The notes beneath the pieces were generated by a model. That model searched no databases, was not told the DNA's origin, and saw only the letters and a list, made by a program, of their open reading frames with translations. From Arthrobacter sp. YD4 (GTDB taxonomy: Bacteria; Actinomycetota; Actinomycetes; Actinomycetales; Micrococcaceae): a stretch of 64,000 nt of DNA. This document shows positions 45,662 through 53,910 of this stretch, piece by piece (position 1 is the first letter of the stretch; every line of letters begins with the position of its first letter). The stretch covers positions 186,001-250,000 of the forward strand of contig NZ_JAUHHD010000004.1 of NCBI RefSeq assembly GCF_030410515.1. Reading direction: 5' to 3'. Made by a program: the position numbers and the translations under genes.

Positions 45662-46156
45662 TCAGGCCTGCGTCGCGCCGAACCCGCCGGTGGAACCGAA
45701 ACCGCCGGTGCCGCGGACCGAATCGCTGAGCTCCTGGACCGGAACGAACTCCGCGTGCTCCACACGCTGGATGACCATTTGGGCAATTCTATCGCCGCGC
45801 CGGAGCTCGATGGACTCGGAGCGGTCCGTGTTCAGCAGGGTTACCGCAATTTCCCCGCGGTAGCCGGCGTCGACGGTGCCGGGGGCGTTCACCACGGTCA
45901 AGCCGTGCTTGGTGGCGAGGCCTGAGCGCGGGTGGATGAGTGCCACGTAGCCGACAGGCAGGGCGATAGCGACGCCGGTGGGCACCAGTTTCCGCTCGCC
46001 GGGTTCCAGGACGACATCCTCGCGGGCGCGCAGGTCCGCGCCCGCGTCGCCGGGGTGCGCGTACGACGGCGGTTCCAGCCCGTCGTCGAGCATCTTCAAC
46101 TGGACCGCCAGGGTGGGACCAGGGACGGCGGGTGCGGGGGTTGTTTCTTCAGTCAC
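45662..46156 (-). CDS. dut: Deoxyuridine 5'-triphosphate nucleotidohydrolase (dUTPase)
   Basis: 164 aa trimeric dUTPase that removes dUTP and supplies dUMP for thymidylate. All five motifs can be followed: [10 protein letters not shown] (1), HPRSGLA (2), [11 protein letters not shown] (3), [11 protein letters not shown] (4) and [10 protein letters not shown] (5, the flexible P-loop-like arm). GTG 46156 is used; the frame upstream is not family-like. TACAGT lies 8 nt before the GTG. Confidence 0.95.
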   Translation of the reverse strand: MTEETTPAPAVPGPTLAVQLKMLDDGLEPPSYAHPGDAGADLRAREDVVLEPGERKLVPTGVAIALPVGYVALIHPRSGLATKHGLTVVNAPGTVDAGYRGEIAVTLLNTDRSESIELRRGDRIAQMVIQRVEHAEFVPVQELSDSVRGTGGFGSTGGFGATQA

Positions 46157-46298
46157 AGTCCCCCACTGTAACGCCCGCGGAAAGGTTCGGCCTACCGCGG
46201 CGCCGGGCGGGAGGATGCCTTGCGGGCCCGGGCGTCGGGGCCCTCCCGGGACGTCCCGCCAAGGTGAAATAGCCCGGGAAAAGTGGAAAGCTGGCCTC

Positions 46299-46784
46299 AT
46301 GCCCGAATCCAGCGCCGCCGTGCCTGCCTCCAACCGGACCCCCGACGACTCCACCCTCCTGTTCAGCGAAAAGCTGTGGCCGAGCTTCTGGATCTGGCTG
46401 GTGGCGGCGGGACTGTCGGCGGCCGGCATCCTGGTGTTCGCTCCGATCAGCATGACCGCGGGCATCACCGCGGCGGTGGTGCTGTTCGTGATCCTGGCCG
46501 TGCTGTTGACCGTCTCCACCCCGTCGCTCCAGGTCACCGCGGGGACCCTGCGCGTTGGCCGGGCGACGATCGAGCGCCGGTTCGTCGGAACCGTGGAGGC
46601 CTTTGAGGGCGGAGAGGCGACGGCGGAACGCGGACCCCGGCTCAACGGGCTGGCCTTCATGTGCATCCGCGGCTGGATCGATCCGGTGGTGCGGATTGAG
46701 ATCACCGACCCGATGGACCGCACGCCTTACTGGCTGGCCTCGACCCGCCATCCCGCCGAGTTCGTCGCCGCGCTGAAGCGCTAA
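46299..46784 (+). CDS. DUF3093 membrane protein
   Basis: 161 aa. Two adjacent membrane helices lie at about 28-70 ([18 protein letters not shown] and [17 protein letters not shown]). A soluble domain follows with [15 protein letters not shown] and a terminal [19 protein letters not shown], similar to bacterial PH-like folds. Corresponds to Rv2698 in conserved order. Function unknown. Divergent from dut. Confidence 0.9.
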   Translation: MPESSAAVPASNRTPDDSTLLFSEKLWPSFWIWLVAAGLSAAGILVFAPISMTAGITAAVVLFVILAVLLTVSTPSLQVTAGTLRVGRATIERRFVGTVEAFEGGEATAERGPRLNGLAFMCIRGWIDPVVRIEITDPMDRTPYWLASTRHPAEFVAALKR

Positions 46785-46845
46785 TCCCCTGCGCCCCTGA
46801 CCTCCTGAACCGCCAGCCCGTCGGCGGGGCCCATCGAGGGTCCGC

Positions 46846-47145
46846 CTAGCCCTCGCACTCCACGCAGTACTTCAGGCCGTCCTTTTCCCGGGCGATCTGG
46901 GAGCGGTGCCGGACCAGGAAACAGGACGCGCAGGTGAACTCGTCCGCCTGGGCGGGCATCACCCGGACCAGCAGCTCCTCGCCGGAAAGGTCAGCTCCGG
47001 GGAGCTCGTACCCCTCGGCGAGATCGGTCTCGTCCTCGTCCACCACCGCGGAGGGCTTCTCGGTCCGCCGGGACTTCAGTTCCTCGATCGAGTCTTCGTT
47101 GAGGTCCTCTTCGCTCTTCCGCGGCGCGTCGTAGTCTGTCGCCAT
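46846..47145 (-). CDS. DUF4193 zinc-ribbon protein
   Basis: 99 aa. An acidic N-terminal half (SEEDLNEDSIEELK, DEDETDLAEGYELPG) precedes a zinc ribbon made of two Cys pairs: CASC and CVEC near the C-terminus. Family as in Rv2699c. Probably a small protein- or nucleic-acid-binding regulator; function unproven. Start MATDYDAPRKS is conserved in the family. Confidence 0.93.
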   Translation of the reverse strand: MATDYDAPRKSEEDLNEDSIEELKSRRTEKPSAVVDEDETDLAEGYELPGADLSGEELLVRVMPAQADEFTCASCFLVRHRSQIAREKDGLKYCVECEG

Positions 47146-47490
47146 TACTTTTCGCTCACACTCCGCACTTGTTGGGGTTGTCGCCGTCGCCGTCCGCCGG
47201 GGTGGTGCTCTTCCCCGTCCGGTCCGGGTCCGGTTCACCGGCGTCAACGCCGGACGGGTGTTTTTTGTGCCCGGCGTCGGGTCATTCTTGCCTACGCGGG
47301 TTCAGCACGCCAGAGTCTGGCGGACGCCGTCGGGACGTGATGGCCCGGGCGTTCACCCAATGCCCGCCGGAGGCGCCCTCGAAGGTCGGAAAATGCCGGA
47401 AATTCGCGGCGCGCCCTCCCTCTTCACCGCTTTTGGTGCCCGGCAGTGGCAGAGTTTCGAGTGTTAGCAATGCCAGGGTGGAGGATTTGT
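47146..47490. other. Intergenic region upstream of sepH with orphan terminator
   Basis: About 345 bp without a supported gene. The left part (to 47266) ends in a strong plus-strand terminator that follows no plus-strand gene. The right part should hold the sepH promoter and has a GGAGG ribosome-binding site at about 47479. Confidence 0.6.
47214..47266 (+). terminator. Plus-strand intrinsic terminator without an upstream gene
   Basis: CCCGTCCGG (47214-47222) pairs with CCGGACGGG (47250-47258), with an inner CCGGCGTCAACGCCGG hairpin, followed by TGTTTTTT. Nearest plus-strand gene upstream ends at 46784, beyond a minus-strand gene. Confidence 0.75.
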
Positions 47491-49041
47491 ATGCAGGATC
47501 TACGGCTTGTAGGCGTCCACGACGATGGAGAGCATCTCCTGTTCAGTGGCGCCGGCGGCGAGATGTTCCAGCTGCCGATCGATGAAACGCTTCGGGCTGC
47601 CGTGAACCGGCCCTCGAAGACTGCCCCGGGCCCGGCGCCGGAGCCAATTGTCATGTCCCCACGGGACATCCAGGCCCGAATCCGGAGCGGCGCGACCGCC
47701 GCGGAGGTCGCCGAGCTTTCGGGCCTGCCGCTGGCCAAGGTTGAACGCTACGAAGGCCCAGTGCTGGCCGAGCGCGAATACGTCGCCCAGCAGGCGCGCC
47801 GGATCGAGGTTGCGTCCCCCACGGCGGGCCACGAAGGTTACCGCTCCCACTTCGGCGACCAGCCCGCCACCCTGGAGGAAATGGTCAGCCACCGGCTGCG
47901 CGCCTACGGCGTCGCTCCGGAGACCGTGGAGTGGGATTCCTGGCGGCGCCCCGACGGCCTGTGGAACGTGGTGGCGGCGTTTTCGCTGCCGGCCGGCGGC
48001 CACACCGCCATCGGTGAGGAACCGCCCGCCACGTGGACGTTCAGCCCGGCGCTGAAGTCCCTGCAGAACGCGAACCGCTGGGCGCAGCAGCTCAGCGAAC
48101 TCGAGCCGATGGACGGGCCCGTCCCGTCCCGCCGGCTCTCGGCCGTTTCCGACCGGCCCTTCGACTTCGAGACCGACGCCGAGGCCGCCGCGCGCACGGC
48201 GACGGCGCAGCTCAGCATCGTCCCGGCCGACAGGTCACTGCCCGGGGATACCCGACAGGACCGGGACAACGACGGGCTGCTGGACATGCTCCGCTCCCGC
48301 CGCGGGCACCGGATCGGGGTGGACGAGGATGCTGATGACGCGCTGGCGCTCATGCTGAGCCAGGGCGTCCCGGCGGCCCACCCCCGGCCCTCCGAGGTTC
48401 CCGCCCCTGGCGATGCCTCCGACAGCGACACCGACACCGGGTCCGACGCCGGTACCTCCGATGACGCCGACCTTCACGCTTCCAACGGCAGCGGCGCGGA
48501 TACCACCGGTGAGGCCGAAGCCGGCGAGGCCGACACGACCGCGGAGCCGGAGAAGCCCTCCGCTCCGACGGCGGCCAAGGCCGAACCGCATTCCATTCCG
48601 GGGCCGGATGCCTTCACCCGCCGCCGCGATGCCCGGCCCTCGATGCTCTCCCGGCTGACGCTGGCGCCGCGGCACGACGCCGCAGACGCCGGCGACGCGT
48701 TGCGGCTGCACGACGGGGTCAGCACCGAGACCCGGGAAATCACCATCGCGGCCTCCCAGCTGCGCCCGGTGCGCGGCAATGGCCAGGGGCCGACGTCGAG
48801 CCCCGGACTGGACGAACTGCTGGGCGGCGGCACCTCGCGGCGCGCGGCACGGCCGGAGTCCCCCGAGCAGCCCCGGACCCCGGACGGCATCTTCCCCGCC
48901 GGCAACCGGAACCCGGAACTGTCGCGGTCTGAGGCGCGGGCCGAGCGTGCCGCTGAGACGCCCGAACGCCAGCCTGCCAAACCCAAGCGCTCCAGCGTCC
49001 CCAGCTGGGACGATATCGTTTTCGGTACCCGCAGCGAGTAG
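47491..49041 (+). CDS. sepH: Septation protein SepH (DUF3071)
   Basis: 516 aa. In Streptomyces SepH binds FtsZ and stimulates its assembly during division. The N-terminal conserved domain (1-200) contains a helix-turn-helix-like part (MSPRDIQARIRSGATAAEVA) and HRLRAYGVAPETVEWDSWRRP. An acidic, disordered linker follows (about 300-380, Asp/Ser/Thr/Glu). The C-terminal end closes with KRSSVPSWDDIVFGTR, a conserved terminal motif. ATG 47491 preceded by GGAGG. Isolated transcription unit. Confidence 0.93.
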   Translation: MQDLRLVGVHDDGEHLLFSGAGGEMFQLPIDETLRAAVNRPSKTAPGPAPEPIVMSPRDIQARIRSGATAAEVAELSGLPLAKVERYEGPVLAEREYVAQQARRIEVASPTAGHEGYRSHFGDQPATLEEMVSHRLRAYGVAPETVEWDSWRRPDGLWNVVAAFSLPAGGHTAIGEEPPATWTFSPALKSLQNANRWAQQLSELEPMDGPVPSRRLSAVSDRPFDFETDAEAAARTATAQLSIVPADRSLPGDTRQDRDNDGLLDMLRSRRGHRIGVDEDADDALALMLSQGVPAAHPRPSEVPAPGDASDSDTDTGSDAGTSDDADLHASNGSGADTTGEAEAGEADTTAEPEKPSAPTAAKAEPHSIPGPDAFTRRRDARPSMLSRLTLAPRHDAADAGDALRLHDGVSTETREITIAASQLRPVRGNGQGPTSSPGLDELLGGGTSRRAARPESPEQPRTPDGIFPAGNRNPELSRSEARAERAAETPERQPAKPKRSSVPSWDDIVFGTRSE

Positions 49042-49080
49042 CCACCGAGCGATCGAATTGTCGCCGACCCCGATGGACTG

Positions 49081-50328
49081 TTAGCGGCGCCGGGCCTTGC
49101 TGCCGGTCTTGCCGGCGGCGCTGAAGCACAGCAGCGGGACTTCCCGCTCGGCCTTGGTCAGCGATCCGTGCTGGCCCACCACCTCGAGCGCCCGTGCGGG
49201 CACCCGGCGGGTGTCGTAGAGCGCCAGGGTGTCGCGGGCGGCAATCATCACGTCCCCGATCCGGGGGCCAACGGCGTCGCGCACGTCGCCAAACAGCCCC
49301 GCCGCAATAGCCTCCTCGCGCGTGAAGGCCCAGATCCGTTCGCCGAACCGCGCCCGCCAGGCCGCCAGCAGCCGGCTACGGCCGGCCTCCCCCGCGTCCT
49401 CCTCCAGGTAGAGGTGGACCATCCGGGGTTCGCCTGCGGTGTGCCGGACGCCCTCGATCAGGGCCGGTTCGGCGGAGTAGTCCAGGCGCTGCGACTCGGG
49501 CACGTCCACCATGCCGTGATCGCCCGTGACCAGCACGGTAGTGCCGGGCGGCAGTGTCGAGTTCAGCCGGCTGACGGTCGCGTCGAGCTCCTCCAGCTGG
49601 TGTTCCCACTGGGCCGACGCGGCACCGTAGCGGTGGCCGGCCTTGTCCAGCTCGTGCACGTAGAAGTACATCAGCGCGCTCTCCGCCCCGGCCATCGCCT
49701 CGGCCGCGGCGGCGGTGCGGGCGTGCGCGGTGGTTCCGGCGATGAACCGCCCTCCGCGCAGGGCCGCCTGGGTCATGGCGGAGTCGCTGAAGCGGGGCAG
49801 GGCGACGGTGCTGACGTCGGCGTGCTCCGCGGCGCGTTCGAAGACGGTGGGCAGCGGCTGCCAGCGGCGCGGGTCGACGCCGTCGTCCCAGTTGCTGAGC
49901 ATGTTGACCACGCGGTCCTGGTCCGGATCCACGACGTCGTAGCCCACCATGCCGTGCTGGCCGGCGGAGCGGCCGGTGCCGAAGCTGGCCAGCGACGCCG
50001 CGGTGGTGGACGGGAAGGCGGCATCGACGCCGGCGGGGACCTCACCCTGCCCGGACTGGAGCACCGAGCGCAGGAACGGCGTGTGGGCGGCGCGCTGCTT
50101 CAGCAGCTGCCGGCCCAGGCCGTCGGCCAGGACCACGCACACCCGCCGCGCCGGGGGCAACGACAGCCGGTTCTCGAAGCCGGGCACGCCGATGCTGGCC
50201 GCCGCGCTGCCGAAGACCTCGGCGATGGACTTGCGGCCGTAGGCCGGCGGCGAGGGCAGGGCCGGGCCGGTGGGCAGGGCGGACCCGCCCGGAACCGAGG
50301 CGGAACCGGCGGTGCTGTCGGCGCCCAT
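49081..50328 (-). CDS. Nucleotide pyrophosphatase / alkaline phosphatase superfamily phosphodiesterase
   Basis: 415 aa. Metal-dependent phosphodiesterase fold: first Asp in VVLADGLGRQLL, nucleophilic Thr in FPSTTAASLASFGTG, metal ligands in LDKAGHRYG and VTGDHGMVDVP, and a final HGSLTKAE. It lacks a clear signal peptide. Substrate is unknown (nucleotide or phosphodiester). It starts 1 nt after the DUF5998 stop, so the two are co-transcribed. Confidence 0.9.
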   Translation of the reverse strand: MGADSTAGSASVPGGSALPTGPALPSPPAYGRKSIAEVFGSAAASIGVPGFENRLSLPPARRVCVVLADGLGRQLLKQRAAHTPFLRSVLQSGQGEVPAGVDAAFPSTTAASLASFGTGRSAGQHGMVGYDVVDPDQDRVVNMLSNWDDGVDPRRWQPLPTVFERAAEHADVSTVALPRFSDSAMTQAALRGGRFIAGTTAHARTAAAAEAMAGAESALMYFYVHELDKAGHRYGAASAQWEHQLEELDATVSRLNSTLPPGTTVLVTGDHGMVDVPESQRLDYSAEPALIEGVRHTAGEPRMVHLYLEEDAGEAGRSRLLAAWRARFGERIWAFTREEAIAAGLFGDVRDAVGPRIGDVMIAARDTLALYDTRRVPARALEVVGQHGSLTKAEREVPLLCFSAAGKTGSKARRR

Positions 50329-50329
50329 C

Positions 50330-51073
50330 TCAGCGCTGATGGCCGCGGCTCAGGCGGTTGGCGAAGACGCCGGCGCGGGAGCGCGGCGGCAGGGTGGAGA
50401 CGCCGTGGCCGGCCGGGGCGCCGGATCCGGTGTTTACGGCGCGCAGGGCGCGGGCGAAGAGCTTGGCGTCCTGGACCGCCTGGAGGCCGTCCGCCTCGGC
50501 GCTGATCCGCAGGACGATGTCCTCCTGGGCGATCGTGCCGCTGTAGCCGTGGTCCGCCTCGCACTGGGGGTCGCCGCAGCTGGCCGGGCCCATGTCCAGC
50601 CGCTGGCCGCCGGACCAGGCGATGGAGAGCGTGAGTTCGCGGACCGGGTCCGAGGGCTTGTAGTCCTGCGGCTGGGCGTAAATGTAGCTGAGCACCACGG
50701 AGCGGATCTGGGCCACCGGGACGGACTCGGTGGAGACCTGGGCGACCATCTGCTCGCCGGCCTCGTCCAGCTGCTGGTCGTCCACGTGGGTGATCACCAG
50801 CATGTCCTCGGTGAGCACCAGCACCGTGATGTGGCGGCGGACCTCGGCCCGGTCGAAGTGGGTTTCGAGGTGCACCAGGTGGGAGACGCAGTCCCGGCCG
50901 TCGAGGGCGTCGGCCACCACGTCGGCGACCAGCCGCGGGTAGAAGCCGGCCTGCTCCAGCGCATCCGTGAGGCTCTGTCCCTGCGCGCTGTGGTCGTGCA
51001 GGCCGGCGTGCGGCGCACCGTGGCGGGCGGAGAGGGAAGCCTGTGGCTGGGATGCTGGGGGCTGGGAGGTCAT
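50330..51073 (-). CDS. DUF5998 family protein
   Basis: 247 aa. A disordered Gln/Ser/Pro N-terminus (1-30) is followed by a soluble domain: LEQAGFYPRLVADVVADAL, HLVHLETHFDRAEVRRHITVLVLT, VVLSYIYAQPQDYKPSDPV. CGDPQCEADHGY may be a metal site. Function unknown. Start ATG 51073 is chosen; ATG 51082 is in frame with no better ribosome-binding site. It precedes the phosphodiesterase, which suggests a shared task. Confidence 0.85.
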   Translation of the reverse strand: MTSQPPASQPQASLSARHGAPHAGLHDHSAQGQSLTDALEQAGFYPRLVADVVADALDGRDCVSHLVHLETHFDRAEVRRHITVLVLTEDMLVITHVDDQQLDEAGEQMVAQVSTESVPVAQIRSVVLSYIYAQPQDYKPSDPVRELTLSIAWSGGQRLDMGPASCGDPQCEADHGYSGTIAQEDIVLRISAEADGLQAVQDAKLFARALRAVNTGSGAPAGHGVSTLPPRSRAGVFANRLSRGHQR

Positions 51074-51152
51074 GGGTTCCATTTTCACAGATCGGCTAGT
51101 CACTTGCTAACCGCGGCGCCCCGATGTGGACAAGACCGCAGGCACCTGAGCC

Positions 51153-53843
51153 TCAGGCCCGCATGGCGCGCCGGGCCGTGTCGGTGCGCTGGGCTGCGTT
51201 GGCGATCCGCACGTCGGCGGCGAGGATCACCGCCCCCTCGGTGCCGGCGAGGACCGGGTTGAACTCCACGAGGGCGATCTCCGGGTGGTTGTCCTTGAGC
51301 CGGGTCAGCCGCGCGGCGAGGTCCTCCAGCGCGGCGACGTCGACGGCGGGCAGCCCCTGGTAGCCGAAGAGCTTCCGCGAGGCCCGGGGCGAGCGGATGA
51401 AGTCGTGCACGTCCGAGCCGGAGAGCGGCGGAACGCGGTGCGCCCAGTCATCCAGCAGGTTCACGGCGTCCCCGGCGAGGCCGAAGGAGACCACCGGTCC
51501 CAGCAGCGGGTCCTCGATGGCCCGGAAGGTGCACGCCTGGCCCACCGGAGCCATGGTCTGAACCTCCAGGGAGGGCGAGCCGTAACGTTGCAGGGACCGT
51601 CGCATCTGGGCGATGTTGGCCCGCAACGAGTCGGCGTCCTGAATATCCAGCCGCACCCCGCCCAGGTCCAGGCGGTGCCGAAGCGCCGGGTCGGTGGTCT
51701 TGATCGCCACCGGCCAGCCGAGCCTCTCCGCCGCGGCGACGGCGTCGTCGTCGGTTTCGAAACCCGCCGAGGGCAGCACGTGGATGCCGTAGTGGCCCAG
51801 CAGCCGGTCCGCGGCGGCCTGGTCCAGCCGGACCAGCTGCTCGCCGCCGACGGGGCGCAACAGTTCTTCGAGGTCGTGGTGCGCGGCGTCGGGGTCGCAA
51901 CCCTCGGGTTCGACGAAGAGGCCCTGGTCCCGGACCTTCCACTGGGCGTAGCGGACGACGGCGGCCAGAGCGGCGACGGCGGCGCCCGGGTTCGAGTAGC
52001 AGGGCACGGCCGGGGCCTCGCCGGCGTCGCCCACCATGCCCTCGACGTAGATGGACGGGTCCAGGATGCCGGTGAACGCGGCCACCACGGGTTTCCCGGC
52101 GGCGGCCGAGCATTCGGCCAGCACGGCGCCGATCTTCTCCACGGTCAGGCCCCGGGCGGGCAGCAGCGCGACAACGACGGCGTGCACGTTCTCCAGCGTC
52201 AGCGTCTCCTGCAGGCTGCGGCGCAGGGCGGGGAGGGCACGGGACATGCCGGTGTCCAGGTCGACGTCGGCGACGATCCGCTCGACGCCGAGCCCGGCGG
52301 CCTCGGCACTGTCCGAGACCACCTTGCCGAGAGCCCGGGAGTTACTGAACACGGCCACGCCGGGGCCCTGGGGCAGCGGCTGGCTGGAGACGATCTGCGC
52401 GACGTCCATGAGTTCCTCGATGGTCCCCACCCGGATCACGCCGGCCTGGCGCATCATGGCGTCGAGCGCTTCAGGCGGCGCCTGCGTGGTGCGGACCGAG
52501 TGGCCCGGCGGCAGGTTCAGGCCCATCGCGTCGGACTTGGCGACGATCACGGGTTTGGTGCGGGCCAGCCGGCGGGCCAGGCGAGAGAACTTACGCGGGT
52601 TGCCGATCGATTCGAGGTAGAGGCCGACGGCGGTGGTGTCCGCGTCGTCCTCCCAGTACTGCATCAGGTCGTTGCCGGAGACGTCGGCGCGGTTGCCGGC
52701 GGAGAGGAAGGTGGAGATCCCCACCCGGCGGCGGCTGGACGCGGCGTAGAGCGAGACGCCGATCGCCGCGGACTGGCTGAACAGTCCCAGGCCGCCGCGG
52801 CGGGCCAGCGAGGGGGCCATCGAGGCGTTGAGGGAGACGGCGGGGTTGGTGTTGACGATCCCGAGCGACGCCGGGCCGATTACCCGCATGCCGTTGGCCC
52901 GGGCCTGGCGGACCAGTTCCCGCTGCCGCGCCAGGCCGCGTTCGCCGTCGTCGGCGTAGCCGGCGGTGGCCACCACGATGCCCTTGACCCCGGCCTCGCC
53001 GCACTCCTGCACCACCTTGGGGACCTCGTCGTAGGGCACGGCGATGATGGCGAGCTTCACCGGGCCCGGCACCTCGGAGAGCCGGGCGAAGGAGAGCATG
53101 CCGGCCAGTTCCAGCGCCTCGGGGTTGATCGCATAGACCGGACCGGTGAAGCCGCCCTCGATGATGTGTTCGAGCAGCTGGTAGCCCACGGTCCCCCAGC
53201 GGCGGCTGGCGCCGATCACGGCGACCGAGTCGGGGGCCAGCAGCTCCTGGATGCTGCGGGCCTCGGCGCGGTGCTCGCGGGATTCCATCACGGCGCGGGA
53301 CTTGTCCGTGGGGTCGATGTTGAATTCGAGGCTGACGACGCCGTCGTCGAAGTGCCGCTTGACGTCGTAACCGGCGTCGGAGAAGACCATCAGCATCTTG
53401 CGGTTCTCCGGCAGCACCTCGGCACTGAACTTGCGGATGCCGTTTTCCCGGGCGGCGGCGGCGAGGTGTTCGAGCAGGATGGAGCCGATGCCGCGGCCCT
53501 GGTGGGCGTCGGCGATGTTGAAGGCTACCTCCGCCTCGGCCGGGTCGTCGAGCCGGTCGTAGCGGCCGATGCCGATGATGTCGCCGCCGATGGTGATCAC
53601 CAGCGCCACCCGGTCCTTGTAGTCGACCTCGGTGAAGCGCTTGAGTTCCTTGCTGGAGAGCTTGGACTTGAAAGCGAAGAAGCGCATGTAGATGGACTTC
53701 TGCGACTGGCCGACGTGGAAGGCCTGCACGGCGTCGGAGTCGGCGGCGTGGATGGGCCGCAGGTGGGCCGTGCCGCCGTCGCGCAGCACGACATCGGCTT
53801 CCCAATGTTCCGGATATACGCCGTCCACGGGCTGATCCACCAT
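51153..53843 (-). CDS. GNAT acetyltransferase fused to acyl-CoA synthetase-like domains (Pat type)
   Basis: 896 aa. A GNAT domain at about 15-170 contains the acetyl-CoA loop DAHQGRGIGSILLEHL. The ADP-forming acyl-CoA synthetase part follows: CoA-binding domain (about 190-320, SVAVIGASRRWGTVGYQLL), succinyl-CoA ligase-like domains to about 650, and an ATP-grasp domain to the end. The order (GNAT first) is the reverse of Salmonella Pat. The catalytic S-H-T-G of true synthetases is not conserved (PPGHSVRT). It is most likely a protein lysine acetyltransferase that regulates acetyl-CoA synthetase. A TAGGCT box lies 6 nt before the ATG. Confidence 0.9.
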   Translation of the reverse strand: MVDQPVDGVYPEHWEADVVLRDGGTAHLRPIHAADSDAVQAFHVGQSQKSIYMRFFAFKSKLSSKELKRFTEVDYKDRVALVITIGGDIIGIGRYDRLDDPAEAEVAFNIADAHQGRGIGSILLEHLAAAARENGIRKFSAEVLPENRKMLMVFSDAGYDVKRHFDDGVVSLEFNIDPTDKSRAVMESREHRAEARSIQELLAPDSVAVIGASRRWGTVGYQLLEHIIEGGFTGPVYAINPEALELAGMLSFARLSEVPGPVKLAIIAVPYDEVPKVVQECGEAGVKGIVVATAGYADDGERGLARQRELVRQARANGMRVIGPASLGIVNTNPAVSLNASMAPSLARRGGLGLFSQSAAIGVSLYAASSRRRVGISTFLSAGNRADVSGNDLMQYWEDDADTTAVGLYLESIGNPRKFSRLARRLARTKPVIVAKSDAMGLNLPPGHSVRTTQAPPEALDAMMRQAGVIRVGTIEELMDVAQIVSSQPLPQGPGVAVFSNSRALGKVVSDSAEAAGLGVERIVADVDLDTGMSRALPALRRSLQETLTLENVHAVVVALLPARGLTVEKIGAVLAECSAAAGKPVVAAFTGILDPSIYVEGMVGDAGEAPAVPCYSNPGAAVAALAAVVRYAQWKVRDQGLFVEPEGCDPDAAHHDLEELLRPVGGEQLVRLDQAAADRLLGHYGIHVLPSAGFETDDDAVAAAERLGWPVAIKTTDPALRHRLDLGGVRLDIQDADSLRANIAQMRRSLQRYGSPSLEVQTMAPVGQACTFRAIEDPLLGPVVSFGLAGDAVNLLDDWAHRVPPLSGSDVHDFIRSPRASRKLFGYQGLPAVDVAALEDLAARLTRLKDNHPEIALVEFNPVLAGTEGAVILAADVRIANAAQRTDTARRAMRA

Positions 53844-53849
53844 AGGCTT

Positions 53850-53855
53850 AGCCTA
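53850..53855 (-). promoter_or_regulatory. Leaderless-type -10 box of the Pat-type gene
   Basis: TAGGCT on the minus strand, AAGCCT spacer, then ATG 53843. It forms part of the palindrome AGGCT-T-AGCCT. Confidence 0.55.
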
Positions 53856-53910
53856 GCCATAAACTTACACAGCACCCGTTGAGCACCACGCAGAAGGACC
53901 CACCAGCCCC

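Noticed and set aside
53844..53856. IdeR-like palindrome AGGCTTAGCCT before the Pat-type gene
   Set aside because: It fits the iron-box consensus poorly and is formed by the -10 box and the 6-nt spacer.
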